A DNA stretch of 64,000 nucleotides from contig NZ_CP041146.1 of the NCBI RefSeq assembly GCF_006494775.1, positions 744,001 through 808,000 on the forward strand. The letters are read 5' to 3'. The translations under genes were made by a program, and so were the position numbers. Shown one piece after another: positions 26,792 through 35,921 of this stretch (position 1 is its first letter; each line of letters begins with the position of its first letter). The notes beneath the pieces were generated by a model that did no database searches, was not told the origin of the DNA, and saw only the letters and a list, made by a program, of their open reading frames with translations. The DNA is from Nocardioides humi (GTDB lineage Bacteria > Actinomycetota > Actinomycetes > Propionibacteriales > Nocardioidaceae).

Positions 26792-26812
26792 ACTACGATG
26801 CACCTTAGTAGA
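26792..26812 (+). promoter_or_regulatory. BlaI-type operator, dsbA operon
   Basis: ACTACGA-N7-TAGTAGA: the right arm is perfect and the left matches five of seven positions of TCTACTA, with the same 7-bp spacer. It lies 23 bp ahead of the dsbA-like start. Confidence 0.55.
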
Positions 26813-26835
26813 TAGCGAGCGAAGGGTACGTCTGC

Positions 26836-27495
26836 ATGAAGCCACAGGTCAGGGTGTCCCTACTGGTTGCCGGCGTTTTCGTCGCGGTGGTGGCGACACT
26901 GCTGGTTCTCGCCGGCCGCGACAGCGGCGGGGCGGGTGCCGATGCCCCCGGTGGTGCGTCCGACAGTCGACTCGTGAGGGAGGACAGCCGGATCATCGGC
27001 CAGCGCGGCAGCAGCGACGTCGTGTTCGTCGAGTTCCTGGATTTCGAGTGCGAGGCGTGCCGGGCGGCGTTCCCGGTCGTGGAGGACATGCGTGAGAAGT
27101 ACGGCGATCAGGTGACGTTCGTGGCCCGCTACTTCCCGCTCCCCGGGCACTTCAACGCCGAGCGCGCTGCTCGCGCGGTGGAGTCTTCGGCCCGGCAGGG
27201 CAAGTTTGAGGAGATGTACCACAAGATGTATGAGACCCAGGCGTCCTGGGGCGAGCAGCAGGTCCCGCTTGACGACCTGTTCCGGCAGTTCGCCGCGGAG
27301 ATCGGTCTCGACATGGAGCAGTACGACGCCGATTACGCCTCCGAGGAGGTTGCGGCTCGAGTGCAGCGCGACGTCGAGGACGGCATTGCCCTCGGCGTCC
27401 AGGGCACGCCCACGTTCTTCCTCGATGGCAAGCGGTTCGAGCCCGCGTCGGTCGAAGACTTCGAGGAAGGCCTCATGGAGGCCCTGGCCGAGTGA
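26836..27495 (+). CDS. dsbA: DsbA-family membrane-anchored thiol oxidoreductase
   Basis: 219 residues: an N-terminal anchor (about 8-26), then a thioredoxin-fold DsbA domain with the active site CEAC in EFLDFECEACRAAFP and the cis-Pro loop QGTPTFFLDG. It would oxidise cysteines in exported proteins, reoxidised by the VKOR protein encoded next (the VKOR GTG overlaps the stop). Preceded by a BlaI-type operator. In this island its clients may include cytochrome c and metal-binding lipoproteins. Confidence 0.9.
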   Translation: MKPQVRVSLLVAGVFVAVVATLLVLAGRDSGGAGADAPGGASDSRLVREDSRIIGQRGSSDVVFVEFLDFECEACRAAFPVVEDMREKYGDQVTFVARYFPLPGHFNAERAARAVESSARQGKFEEMYHKMYETQASWGEQQVPLDDLFRQFAAEIGLDMEQYDADYASEEVAARVQRDVEDGIALGVQGTPTFFLDGKRFEPASVEDFEEGLMEALAE

Positions 27496-28106
27496 CGCTC
27501 GCAACTGATCCCACCCGGCGGGCACCGGACCGAGCGCTCGCGCTCCTGCTCCTGATCGGTGGCCTGATCGGCTTCGCGGCAGCCTTCGTGTTGACCGTTG
27601 AGAAGCTGGCGCTTCTCACGGATGCGGGGTACACGCCGTCGTGCAGCCTCAATCCCGTTCTCAACTGTGGGTCGATCATGAAGACGACACAGGCTGAGGT
27701 GTTCGGCTTTCCGAACCCGCTCATCGGCGTCGCAGCGTTCCCAGTAGTGGCCGCGACCGGTGCTGCGATGCTCGCCGGGGCCCGCCTCGCCCGCTGGTAC
27801 TGGCTCGGACTCCAGGTCGGAGTCACCTTGGCCGCCGCGTTTGTCGGCTGGCTGATCTTCCAGAGCCTGTACCGGATCGGCGCACTCTGCCCCTATTGCA
27901 TGGCGGTCTGGGCCGTTGTGGTGCCGCTGTTCTGGTACGTGTCACTGCGCAATGCGCAGTCCGGCCTCTTCGGCCGACGCGTCGCGACATCTGGGGTTGT
28001 TCGCGCGGTGACCGAGTGGCACCTGCTCGTCCTGACGTCTGTGGTCGTCCTGGTCCTCGTGCTGATCACCGAGCAGTTCTGGTACTACTGGCGGACCCTG
28101 GCATGA
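27492..28106 (+). CDS. Vitamin K epoxide reductase (VKOR) family protein
   Basis: 204-residue membrane protein with four to five hydrophobic segments. The CxxC active site CPYC (GALCPYCMAVW) and the loop cysteines (SCSLNPVLNCGS) form the VKOR relay. In actinobacteria VKOR plays the DsbB role, passing electrons from DsbA to menaquinone. The GTG start overlaps the dsbA stop, which fits the partnership. Confidence 0.92.
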   Translation: MTLATDPTRRAPDRALALLLLIGGLIGFAAAFVLTVEKLALLTDAGYTPSCSLNPVLNCGSIMKTTQAEVFGFPNPLIGVAAFPVVAATGAAMLAGARLARWYWLGLQVGVTLAAAFVGWLIFQSLYRIGALCPYCMAVWAVVVPLFWYVSLRNAQSGLFGRRVATSGVVRAVTEWHLLVLTSVVVLVLVLITEQFWYYWRTLA

Positions 28107-28116
28107 CGGTGATCGC

Positions 28117-28895
28117 ATGACTGGCCTGCAGGAAACGGTGCTCTCCGGGTCGCTACTCCTGGCGGCGCTCGTCGCAGCCACGGCCGGGGTCGTGTCCTTC
28201 TTCTCCCCCTGCTCACTCCCCCTTGTGCCGGGCTACCTCTCCTACGTTGCGGGGGTGTCGGGGCAGGAGTCCGCCGTCGTCCGTGAGCTGAGAGGTGAGG
28301 CTCCGTCGCGCCGCGGGCGCACCATGCTGGGAGCACTGCTCTTCGTGCTCGGCTTCGCGGTCGTCTTCACCAGCTACGGCGCCCTGTTCGGGCTCTGGGC
28401 TCACAGTTGGTGCGCCATCAGGAGACGATCATCCGGGTCTCGGGAGCCCTGACGATCGTGTTCGGTCTGGTGTTCGCCCTGTCCGGCGCACGCGTGCCGC
28501 TCCTCGGCCGAACCATGCGCCTGAGCTATCGACCCCAAGTCGGGCTCGCCGGCGCCCCGCTGCTCGGAGTTGTGTTCGGCGTCGGGTGGACACCGTGCAT
28601 CGGCCCGGCTCTCGCTGCGGTGCTGACTTTGGCTACGAGTTCCGCCACCGCGGGCAGAGGCGCGGTCCTCGCTTTCGCCTACAGCGTGGGCCTCGGCCTG
28701 CCGTTCCTCCTCTCGGCATTGTCAGTCAGCAAGGCGATGCGCCGGTTCGCCTGGGCCCGCCGACATGGCATCAAGGTCGCCCGCATCGGGGGCGCGTTCC
28801 TCATCGTCCTTGGCCTCCTACAGCTCACCGGCGCGTGGTCGGAGCTGATGGCATCCCTGCAGTCCCTGATCACCGGCTGGAAGACACCGATATGA
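28117..28895 (+). pseudogene. ccdA: CcdA-type thiol transporter, one-base frameshift
   Basis: About 259 residues of a CcdA/DsbD-like membrane protein. The two redox Cys motifs are FFSPCSLPL (about residue 32) and GWTPCIGP in the second half. After SYGALFG the frame is lost: the run of G at 28390-28392 has three bases where four would give [20 protein letters not shown] and continue to TGA at 28895. CcdA moves reducing power across the membrane for cytochrome c maturation. The stop overlaps the tlpA start. Likely intact in the organism. Confidence 0.85.
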
Positions 28896-29535
28896 GCATC
28901 CCAACTGAGCAGGAAGTGAACGTGGACCGCCCCGAAGGACCCGCGTCGCGCTCGCGCGGAACCCGCCTTCTGACCCTGATCCTGATCGCGGCCGCCGTTG
29001 CGCTGCTCGCGTGGGTCGTGGCCGGACGCTCCGAGGGTGACCCCCGCGCCCGCGCCCAGGGCGGGTCGGTCGTCGAGGAGTACGACGCCGACGACCGCCC
29101 GGCCGGAGAGCCGTTCCAGGCTCAACTCCTCAGCGGAGAATGGCTCAACACAGCGACGCTTGAGGGCAAGGTCGTCGTCTACAACGTCTGGGGCTCTTGG
29201 TGCGCACCCTGTGTCGCCGAAGCCCCGACCTGGTGGAGGTCGCGAAGGAGTTCGCGGGCGACGTGACGTTCGTCGGGATCAACGTGCGCGACAACGACGC
29301 CGCTGCCAGGGCGTTCGAACGAGAGCATGGCGTCCCCTACGACAGCATCACCTCAGGCGACTCTGCTGAAGCGATGGGCGCCTTCCACAGCTCTCTGGCC
29401 GCGGCCGCGGTTCCGACGACGTTGGTCGTGGACCGAGAAGGACGGGTAGCCGCAAGGGCGATCGGTCCTGTTACGGCTACCACCTTGCGAAACCTGTTGG
29501 AGCCCGTCGTCGCCGAGAGCCAAGGAACGGAATAG
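28892..29535 (+). pseudogene. tlpA: TlpA/ResA-like thioredoxin, one-base frameshift
   Basis: About 214 residues: an N-terminal anchor (about 25-48), then a thioredoxin fold with the active site WGSWCAPC (about 104-111). Directly after VAEAP the frame breaks: the C run at 29223-29226 has four bases where five give PDLVEVAKEFAGDVTFVGINVRD and a normal end at 29535. VPTTLVVDREG holds the cis-Pro. It would reduce apocytochrome c using electrons from CcdA, its overlapping neighbour. Confidence 0.85.
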
Positions 29536-29545
29536 CGCCCACCTC

Positions 29546-30483
29546 TCAGGCGAGCATCGTCTCGCAGCCGGTAACGATCATCCTGATCATGGGCGAGATC
29601 GCCAGGACCATCGGCGCCGCGAGCAACACGAAGGTGCCGACCAAGACCGCAGTGCCCCTCGCGCGGGACCAGCTACCGTCCTGTTCCGTGAGCCGTCGCA
29701 CGCGCGCGACGGCGGCGACATCGCCGGCGGCGAGCCCCGCCTGGGGAGCGCCGCAACCCAAGGTGACCAGGGCGCGCGCGAGCCCTCTCGGGTCTCGAGC
29801 GGCGTCGTCGGCCTGCATCTCGACGAGCGTTGCGATCTGCTCCTGGGCCGTACGGAACACCCGGAGCGGACCGAAGGCTCGGCGCAGGACCTGTGCCATC
29901 GCGAGCGCGATGTCGTGGCGTGCACGAAGGTGCGAGCGTTCGTGAGCAAGGACGAGGTCGAGCTCCTCGCTCGTAAGTACGCGAAGTGCGGCACTGGTGA
30001 CCACGATTCGTCCGCCGCATGCCCCAGGAAGGCAGTACACCAGGGGCGTGGTGTGCTCGATGACGACGAAACCGCCAGGATGCTTCTCCCCACAAGGTCT
30101 AGCACGCTGGCTTGCGCACGACGCGCACGCGATGTGTTTCGCGCCGTTACAGCGGTGAGCGAGCACAGCCTCAGCATGAGAGCGGCCAGGCCGACCACTG
30201 CCGTGCTGGCCAGTCCGTAGCCCGCAGGAGTCAGGTAATGCTCGACCACCTCAGGAACGTTCGTCGCCCACATGTACGCCATGGCATCGGCGAGCGGCGA
30301 CAGCGGCGCCGCGAGGACTAGCCCTAGCATGAGGATCGCAACGACCAGCGACGCAGTCAGGCCCTGCCAAGCCAGCACCCCCCAGCCGGGAGCGCGCTTC
30401 ACCCAAGCGGCTCGCACCAGCATCCGGGGCCCGACCGCCGCCATGGCGACAGCAAAGACGAGCAGCGCGATGGGAGCCAGCAT
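29546..30483 (-). pseudogene. M56 (BlaR1-like) membrane peptidase, one-base frameshift
   Basis: About 312 residues: membrane helices at about 5-20, 33-60 and 80-105, then a cytoplasmic-facing peptidase with HERSH (HExxH) in LVLAHERSHLRARHDIALA, and C-terminal helices. The frame breaks at SVLDLVG: the plus-strand C run 30088-30091 has four bases where five restore GEKHPGGFVVIEHTTPLVY. There is no penicillin-binding sensor domain, so the inducer is not a beta-lactam by this evidence. It starts 3 bp after blaI and probably cleaves that repressor. Confidence 0.82.
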
Positions 30484-30486
30484 GCG

Positions 30487-30849
30487 TCAGGCTTCCTCGT
30501 CGAACTGGGACAGGGCTGCGCGGAGCTGAACCTGCTCATCGGGCGAGAGGTGTCCAACGAAGCTGAGCAGAGCGGCGCCGCGGTCCGGGGTCTGGGCCAG
30601 GACATCCTCCAGAAGGCCAGCAGCGTGGTCTTCGCGCGACATCGCGGCGGTGTACCGGTACGCCCGTCCGTCCTTCTCCCGTGCCACCAGCCCCTTGCGA
30701 TGCAGGTTGTCCATGACGGTCATGACGGTCGTGTAGGCGATCTCGCGCTGCTGCTGAAGGTCATCAACGACCTCGCGCACCGAGACCGGGCGGGCCCACT
30801 CCCACAAGCGGTGCATCACGACCGCTTCCAGCTGACCGAGCTGCCTCAT
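30487..30849 (-). CDS. blaI: BlaI/MecI/CopY-family repressor
   Basis: 120-residue winged-helix BlaI protein: LGQLEAVVMHRLWEW, the HTH VREVVDDLQ-AYTTVMTVMDNLHRKGLV, the wing REKDGRAYRY and a C-terminal dimerisation helix region (ALLSFVGHLSPDEQ). The M56 peptidase gene follows by 3 bp, the classic two-component induction pair. A 21-bp dyad lies 21 bp upstream; copies before DUF2752, dsbA and resB suggest a regulon. Confidence 0.92.
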   Translation of the reverse strand: MRQLGQLEAVVMHRLWEWARPVSVREVVDDLQQQREIAYTTVMTVMDNLHRKGLVAREKDGRAYRYTAAMSREDHAAGLLEDVLAQTPDRGAALLSFVGHLSPDEQVQLRAALSQFDEEA

Positions 30850-30870
30850 CGAAGTCCTCCACCCACCATT

Positions 30871-30891
30871 TCTACTATGTTAGTTCGTAGT
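30871..30891. promoter_or_regulatory. BlaI-type operator between blaI and lnt
   Basis: TCTACTA-N7-TCGTAGT: left arm perfect, right arm five of seven matches to TAGTAGA. In the divergent gap it could control both blaI-M56 (leftward) and lnt (rightward). Confidence 0.6.
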
Positions 30892-30924
30892 CGCGTTCCC
30901 TTCCCACAGAATCTCACGCCGCCC

Positions 30925-32528
30925 ATGCCTCGCGAACTTCGCACGCTCCCGCTCGCCCTCGCCGGCGGGTTGCTCGCCGCTCTCGCGTTCGAACCGGTCG
31001 GCAACGGCTGGCTCGCCCCCCTGGCGATGAGCGCTCTCTGGCTAGCTGTCACGAGATCCTCATGGCAGGCAGCTCTGCTCCATGGCGCCGGCTTCGGCTT
31101 CGCCTTCATGGCGGTGTTGCTGTGGTGGCTCGTGGACTCGATCGGCTGGCTTGCGTGGGCGCTTCTCGGGGGACGCAGGCTATGGCAATCGCCGTCGCAG
31201 CTGCTGGGGTGAGGGCGGTCAGTCGCCTGCCTGCGGGGCCGGTGTGGGCGGGCGCCGTCTGGGCGCTCGTGGAGACGACACGAAGTGCCTGGCCACTCGG
31301 AGGAATGCCCTGGGGCCGCCTTGGCGTCACGGCTCTCGATACACCGTGGGAGACCCTGCTGCCTTACGCCGGAATCGCGGGGACAGGCTTTTTCGTGGCC
31401 ACGGTCGGGTTCGCTCTCGGGGGAATCGCCCTCCAGCAGAGAGCTTGGAGTCTCGCCGTATTGGCCAGCGCCTTCGCGGCCCTGTGCATGGCGGTGGCGG
31501 TGCCCTACGCGCCCTCAGCCCAGGGCACTCTCCGACTCGCGGTTGTGCAGGGTGGCGTGCCCGGCGATGGTCGTGATCTGGCGGGCCACCACCGACAGGT
31601 GACTGCCAACCACGTCCGAGAGACTCGCGAGCTTGCCGAGCGCATCTCGAAGGGGATAGAGCGCCCGCCAGATCTCGTCGTATGGCCGGAAAACTCCACC
31701 GCAGTCGACCCTCTCCGCGACGGGGCTACCCGCATCGTCATCGACGAGGCCGTGTCCGCGTTGGGTGTCCCCACGTTGGTCGGCGGCATCTTCGACGGAC
31801 CAGACGACGCCACGGCGTACAACCGCGGCATCCTGTGGCTTCCCGATGGCAGGACCGGTGCCACGTACACCAAGACGCATCCTGTCCCGTTCGGCGAATA
31901 CATCCCCTGGCGCTCCGTGATCGGCGGTTGGTCGTCCCGATTCCAGCTGATCCCGCGCGACTTCCTCGCAGGATCGGGTGAGGGACCCCTCGACCTCGGA
32001 GGCATCCAGGTCGCTGATGCCATCTGTTTCGACGTCGCCTACGACGACGTGCTTCCGGATCAGGTGAGGCGCGGCGCGCAACTGGTCACCGTGCAGACCA
32101 GCAACGCGACCTTCTTCGGAACGTCCCAGCCGGAGCAGCAGTTCGAGATCACGCGGGCTCGCGCCGTGGAGCTCAGCCGCAGCGTGGCCGTCGCGTCGAC
32201 GAACGGAATCTCGGCCGTCGTGGACCCTAACGGGCGCGTGACCGCCCGCTCCTCGGATGGGTCAGCGACGGTCCTCGTCGCGGATGTGCCGCTGTCCGAT
32301 GCCATCACGCCGGCGGTCCGGTTCCAGACGCTGCAGAAGCGCCTGTTGGCTGGCCTCGCGGTCGCCGGGCTTCTGTGGTGCGCCGGAAGGAACCTCCGAC
32401 AGCGGAGCCGGATGAGCCAGTCGACCTTCGGCGCGGCACCGCCCATGACGGCGCACCGAGATCCATTGCACGACCAGGAAGCCAGCGAGGATGACCAGCG
32501 GCAGCTCGCCGAGTACCCAGCCGAGTAG
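30925..32528 (+). pseudogene. lnt: Apolipoprotein N-acyltransferase Lnt, one-base frameshift
   Basis: About 535 residues. An N-terminal membrane part (helices from residue 8) is followed by a nitrilase domain with LVVWPENS (Glu), YTKTHPVPFGEYIPWR (Lys) and ADAICFDVAYDD (Cys), the three Lnt catalytic positions. The frame is lost at WALLG: the G run at 31168-31172 has five bases where six give LLGGTQAMAIAVAAAG and continue. Lnt adds the third acyl chain to lipoproteins, consistent with the lspA copy and the lipoproteins here. The C-terminus overlaps copD by 267 bp tail to tail. Confidence 0.85.
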
Positions 32529-34352
32529 CGCGCCGATCTCCTGGTCCTCGGCCAAGGTCGCTCCCCATGGCCTCTGCAGCGCTCCGAACCAGTCGGCGGC
32601 CAGCACTTCGTCGGTGGCAAGCAAGGTGGCCGAGAACCACCCATGAAGGCCGAGCGCGGCGACAAGCAGGACAAGTCGTGCGTGAAGCGCTGTCCGGTGA
32701 AGGTGTGGGTCCTGACCGATCAGGCCACCGACAAAGAAAAGGCCGACGAACAGGAACTGCACGGCCACCAATTGATGCACCGTGTGCGACTCCATGGAAA
32801 GGCGCAAGACGCCCGTGAAATAGAGCAGGGGGAAGCTGGCGATGAACACCCCCGCCGCCACGACTGGCGTCGACGCCACGACGACGACGAAGGAGCGAAG
32901 CATCTCTGCGATCCACTCCCGCGGCCCGTTCGACCCGTCGGTTCGTGGCTCGATGGCTCGCAGCGCGAGAGTCACCGGGGCCGCCATGACCAACATGATG
33001 GGTGCGATCACGGCCAGAGTGACGTGTTGCACCACGTGCATGCTGAAGATCACCGGTCCGTAGACGCCGGGCGCACCTGCGGTCGCCCACGCGACCAAGA
33101 ACCAGCCTGAAGCCCAGAGCACCGCGCGCGGCGCGGGCCAGCGTTCGCCACGCGCTCGCAGCTTCAGCACCCCGCCGACGTAGACGACGCACACCATCGT
33201 CGCCAACGGCAACCACAGCAGGTCCGGTCGCCACTGAGTGAGCCACTCTCCCGGGCCAAGGGCCGGTGGCAGGCTCCGGCCCAGCAGCACCTGAGCGGCG
33301 TCCAGCGACGGGTCCTCGGTCGGCCCCGGGATGCCGGTTCGCGCGAGAGCCACACCCGCCCCTGCTCCCACTAGCAGGAGCACGACCTCGACCGCCACAA
33401 GCATGGCGAACGCCCCGGAGCCACCCTCTCCGATTCGGCGCAGGATGCGCGTGCGCTGCCAGAAGCCCAGCGCACCAACCACGGTGAGCACGACGACCTT
33501 CGCGGCAAGCAGCGCCCCGTATGCCGACTCGACGGCCCACAGACCTGGGAGCCGAACCAGCGCCCCCGCCACCCCGGAACCAGCGACAAGGACAAGGCAC
33601 CAGCCAGCGATCCTTGAGTACCGCCCGGCCACGGTGTGGAGGGCGGCGCCGAGCCGCGGTCGTACGAACAGGAGACCGACCAGGCCGCCCGTCCAAACCG
33701 TGACGCCGAGCAGGTGATAGAGCTGGAGGTCGACCAGCACGTTGTGGTCCAGCGTGCCCGCCGAGTGCCCGCCGAGCGCCAGCGGCCACAGAGACGCCAG
33801 GGCGAGCAGAGTCGCGAACCCCAACCCCGACGTGCGCCGCAGCGCACCGCAGCAGAGCGCCAGAGTCCAGGCCATCATCGTCCCGCTCAGCAGGGGGCGT
33901 CCGGCCTCTAGCTGTGTCGCAAAGAACCAGGCCTCGGACCAGAAGCGGGCGGACCCCACGACGGTGCCCGCCGCATCGGAGTATGCGAACAGCAGGACCG
34001 CGGACCCGCTGGCCGCCCACGACACCGAGCCCACCACCGCGGCACGCCGCAGCAGCTCCTGCGTTGGCGAGAGTCCGTCGCTGCCGAGCCGGCCCGGAAC
34101 GCACGCCGCGGCAAGCACGAGAACGCCCACAGTGACCGCCGCGCTCGCATCACGCAGGGCCGTCACGGCGGGCAGGCCCCAGCGGGTCACCGAGCCCGCG
34201 TCGGGGAGACCGGGCAGCACGGTGGGGCTCATCCCGCCTGTCACGGCGAGGAGCGCCACGGCACTGGCAGGTGCTACGACAGCGACCACTGCCGACCCCA
34301 ACACGCGCCACGTCGACCGCGATCCCGTCGTCGCTGCAGGCGTGGCGCTCAC
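32262..34352 (-). CDS. copD: CopD-CtaG-like copper membrane protein
   Basis: 696 residues with about 14 or more membrane segments. The N-terminal half is CopD-like (LGGHSAGTLDHNVLVDLQLYH, then HLLGVTVWTGGL). The C-terminal half is CtaG/caa3-assembly-like with HVVQHVTLAVIAPIMLVMAAP and SMESHTVHQLVAVQ. Such fusions in actinobacteria take up copper for oxidase assembly or handle periplasmic copper. The start overlaps the copC stop. The last 40 or so residues are polar and lie over the lnt 3' end, so the true C-terminus may be shorter. Confidence 0.88.
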   Translation of the reverse strand: MSATPAATTGSRSTWRVLGSAVVAVVAPASAVALLAVTGGMSPTVLPGLPDAGSVTRWGLPAVTALRDASAAVTVGVLVLAAACVPGRLGSDGLSPTQELLRRAAVVGSVSWAASGSAVLLFAYSDAAGTVVGSARFWSEAWFFATQLEAGRPLLSGTMMAWTLALCCGALRRTSGLGFATLLALASLWPLALGGHSAGTLDHNVLVDLQLYHLLGVTVWTGGLVGLLFVRPRLGAALHTVAGRYSRIAGWCLVLVAGSGVAGALVRLPGLWAVESAYGALLAAKVVVLTVVGALGFWQRTRILRRIGEGGSGAFAMLVAVEVVLLLVGAGAGVALARTGIPGPTEDPSLDAAQVLLGRSLPPALGPGEWLTQWRPDLLWLPLATMVCVVYVGGVLKLRARGERWPAPRAVLWASGWFLVAWATAGAPGVYGPVIFSMHVVQHVTLAVIAPIMLVMAAPVTLALRAIEPRTDGSNGPREWIAEMLRSFVVVVASTPVVAAGVFIASFPLLYFTGVLRLSMESHTVHQLVAVQFLFVGLFFVGGLIGQDPHLHRTALHARLVLLVAALGLHGWFSATLLATDEVLAADWFGALQRPWGATLAEDQEIGALLGWVLGELPLVILAGFLVVQWISVRRHGRCRAEGRLAHPAPLSEVPSGAPQKPGDREASQQALLQRLEPDRRRDGIGQRHIRDEDRR

Positions 34353-34927
34353 GACTCCTCCACCCGCAGGTAGCGGGCGGCCAGGAGCAGCAGGGCGAGG
34401 AACAAGCCGCCACCGCCCACCACTCCGGCGATCACCGCCAGGCCGGGGCCGCCCTCCTCGGACGCCGCCGGCTCGGGGGCTGGGCGGGGGCCGGCTTGGG
34501 TTTCGGCCTGGGGCTCATCAGCCGCGACATCGGGAGGCGGCTCCACGCTGAACTCCAGATCGCCCTGCACCGGATGACCGTCCGCCGACGTCACGCGGAA
34601 CGTAGCGCGCCACCTTCCGCCGTCTGCCATCTCGGCGGGGACTGTGGCCACCAGATCCACCGCGTCCGCGCCAGCAGCGACGTCAAGGCGTGCCGGCTCT
34701 CGCTTTCCGACCGTGAGCGCCACGACGGCGAGGCGGGGATCCATCGGCTCGTTGAAGGTCAACGTGAGACGCGCAGGCGGCTCCCGCAGCAGCGCACCCG
34801 AGCCCGGGTCCGACGCGATCAGGTCGGTGTGGGCGGCCGCCGGCGACAATGCCAGCACGAGTACGCCGAAGAGAACACCGAGCATGACGCCGACCAAGCG
34901 CCCGCACGACCGCGTCGGAGACTGCAT
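34349..34927 (-). CDS. copC: CopC copper-binding protein with C-terminal anchor
   Basis: 192 residues. A signal peptide ends ALSPAAAH so that the mature protein begins with His, the copper ligand of CopC. The cupredoxin-like domain has FNEPMDPRLA and TSADGHPVQGDLEF, where the Asp and His complete the Cu(II) site. A C-terminal membrane helix (about 162-185) anchors it. ATG 34927 is chosen because the signal peptide starts there. Overlaps copD; together they form a copper relay. Confidence 0.9.
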   Translation of the reverse strand: MQSPTRSCGRLVGVMLGVLFGVLVLALSPAAAHTDLIASDPGSGALLREPPARLTLTFNEPMDPRLAVVALTVGKREPARLDVAAGADAVDLVATVPAEMADGGRWRATFRVTSADGHPVQGDLEFSVEPPPDVAADEPQAETQAGPRPAPEPAASEEGGPGLAVIAGVVGGGGLFLALLLLAARYLRVEES

Positions 34928-34949
34928 GACAAAGAGCCCTTCGTGCTTC

Positions 34950-35921
34950 TCAGACCCCAGCGTAGGAATGGAGCCCGGGAATCCAGATGTTGACGCCGAC
35001 GAAGTTGAACAGGAACGCGGCATAGCCGAACACGCTGAACCAGGCGGCTCGCGCGCCGCGCCACCCGGCCGTCGCCTGGGCATGCAGGTAGGCCGCGTAC
35101 AGCACCCAAGTGATGAACGCCCACGTCTCCTTGGGGTCCCATCCCCAGTAACGGCCCCACGCGGCTTCGGCCCACACCGCGCCAGCCATCACGGCAAACG
35201 TCCAGATCGGAAACGCGAACACCACCAGCCCGTACGACGCACGCTCCAGAACCGCGGTTGTCCCGCTCGGATCCGGGGTCTCCCCTCGACGGCGCTCTCG
35301 CCACCGGCGGTACAGGAACGCCAGCGAGGCGATCGCAGCGATCGTGAATGCGCCACCCGCGACGATCGCCGCGGCAACGTGAATGGCCAACCAGTAGGAG
35401 TTCAGGACAGGAATGAGCGCATCGACCGGGGCGTAGAGCACGGTCACGGCTAGGCCGAGCACCACAAGCGCAAGGCCAGCCACGCCGACGCTGAGGCGGT
35501 CGATGGGGAACCGCCGTCGAGCAATCAGAAACGCGACGACGATCGACGCAGCGCCGACCAGCGCGAACTCGTACATATTTCCCCAGGGCGCTCGCTCGGC
35601 CGCGATGCCGCGAGTGATCACCGAGCCGATATTTAGGGCGCAGGCGACGGCCAGCAAAGCGACCGCGCCGCCAGCCAGCCGACCGGGAGCAGTCCTGGAG
35701 TCTTGATTCAGAGCAGCCATGCCCAGGTCCACATCGACGCCGCCACCCGGCTCGACGGCGACGGTTCGCGGTCTCAGCGCGGGCACGCGGACAGCGGCCG
35801 GAGCGCCGGCCCAGGCCGCGACGCGGCTTCGGGCGAGATCGGCGGCACTGACGATGAACGCTGCGGCGTACGCAGCGATGGCGGCGGCGGCGAGTGCGTC
35901 CGAGAGTGATGCGGCGTTCAT
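34950..35921 (-). CDS. ccsB: Cytochrome c biogenesis protein CcsB/ResC (CcsA family)
   Basis: 323 residues with about eight membrane helices and the heme-handling motif WGRYWGWDPKETWAFITW (tryptophan-rich WWD). Conserved His residues lie in LAIHVAAAIVA and GLHSYAGV. With ResB it forms the system II heme lyase that attaches heme to apocytochrome c outside the membrane. The start overlaps the resB stop (ATGA). Confidence 0.93.
   Translation of the reverse strand: MNAASLSDALAAAAIAAYAAAFIVSAADLARSRVAAWAGAPAAVRVPALRPRTVAVEPGGGVDVDLGMAALNQDSRTAPGRLAGGAVALLAVACALNIGSVITRGIAAERAPWGNMYEFALVGAASIVVAFLIARRRFPIDRLSVGVAGLALVVLGLAVTVLYAPVDALIPVLNSYWLAIHVAAAIVAGGAFTIAAIASLAFLYRRWRERRRGETPDPSGTTAVLERASYGLVVFAFPIWTFAVMAGAVWAEAAWGRYWGWDPKETWAFITWVLYAAYLHAQATAGWRGARAAWFSVFGYAAFLFNFVGVNIWIPGLHSYAGV

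Noticed and set aside
28407..28895. A separate 162-residue membrane protein gene after a short CcdA
   Set aside because: It is the second half of CcdA; one added G at 28390-28392 joins the two with the correct family sequence.
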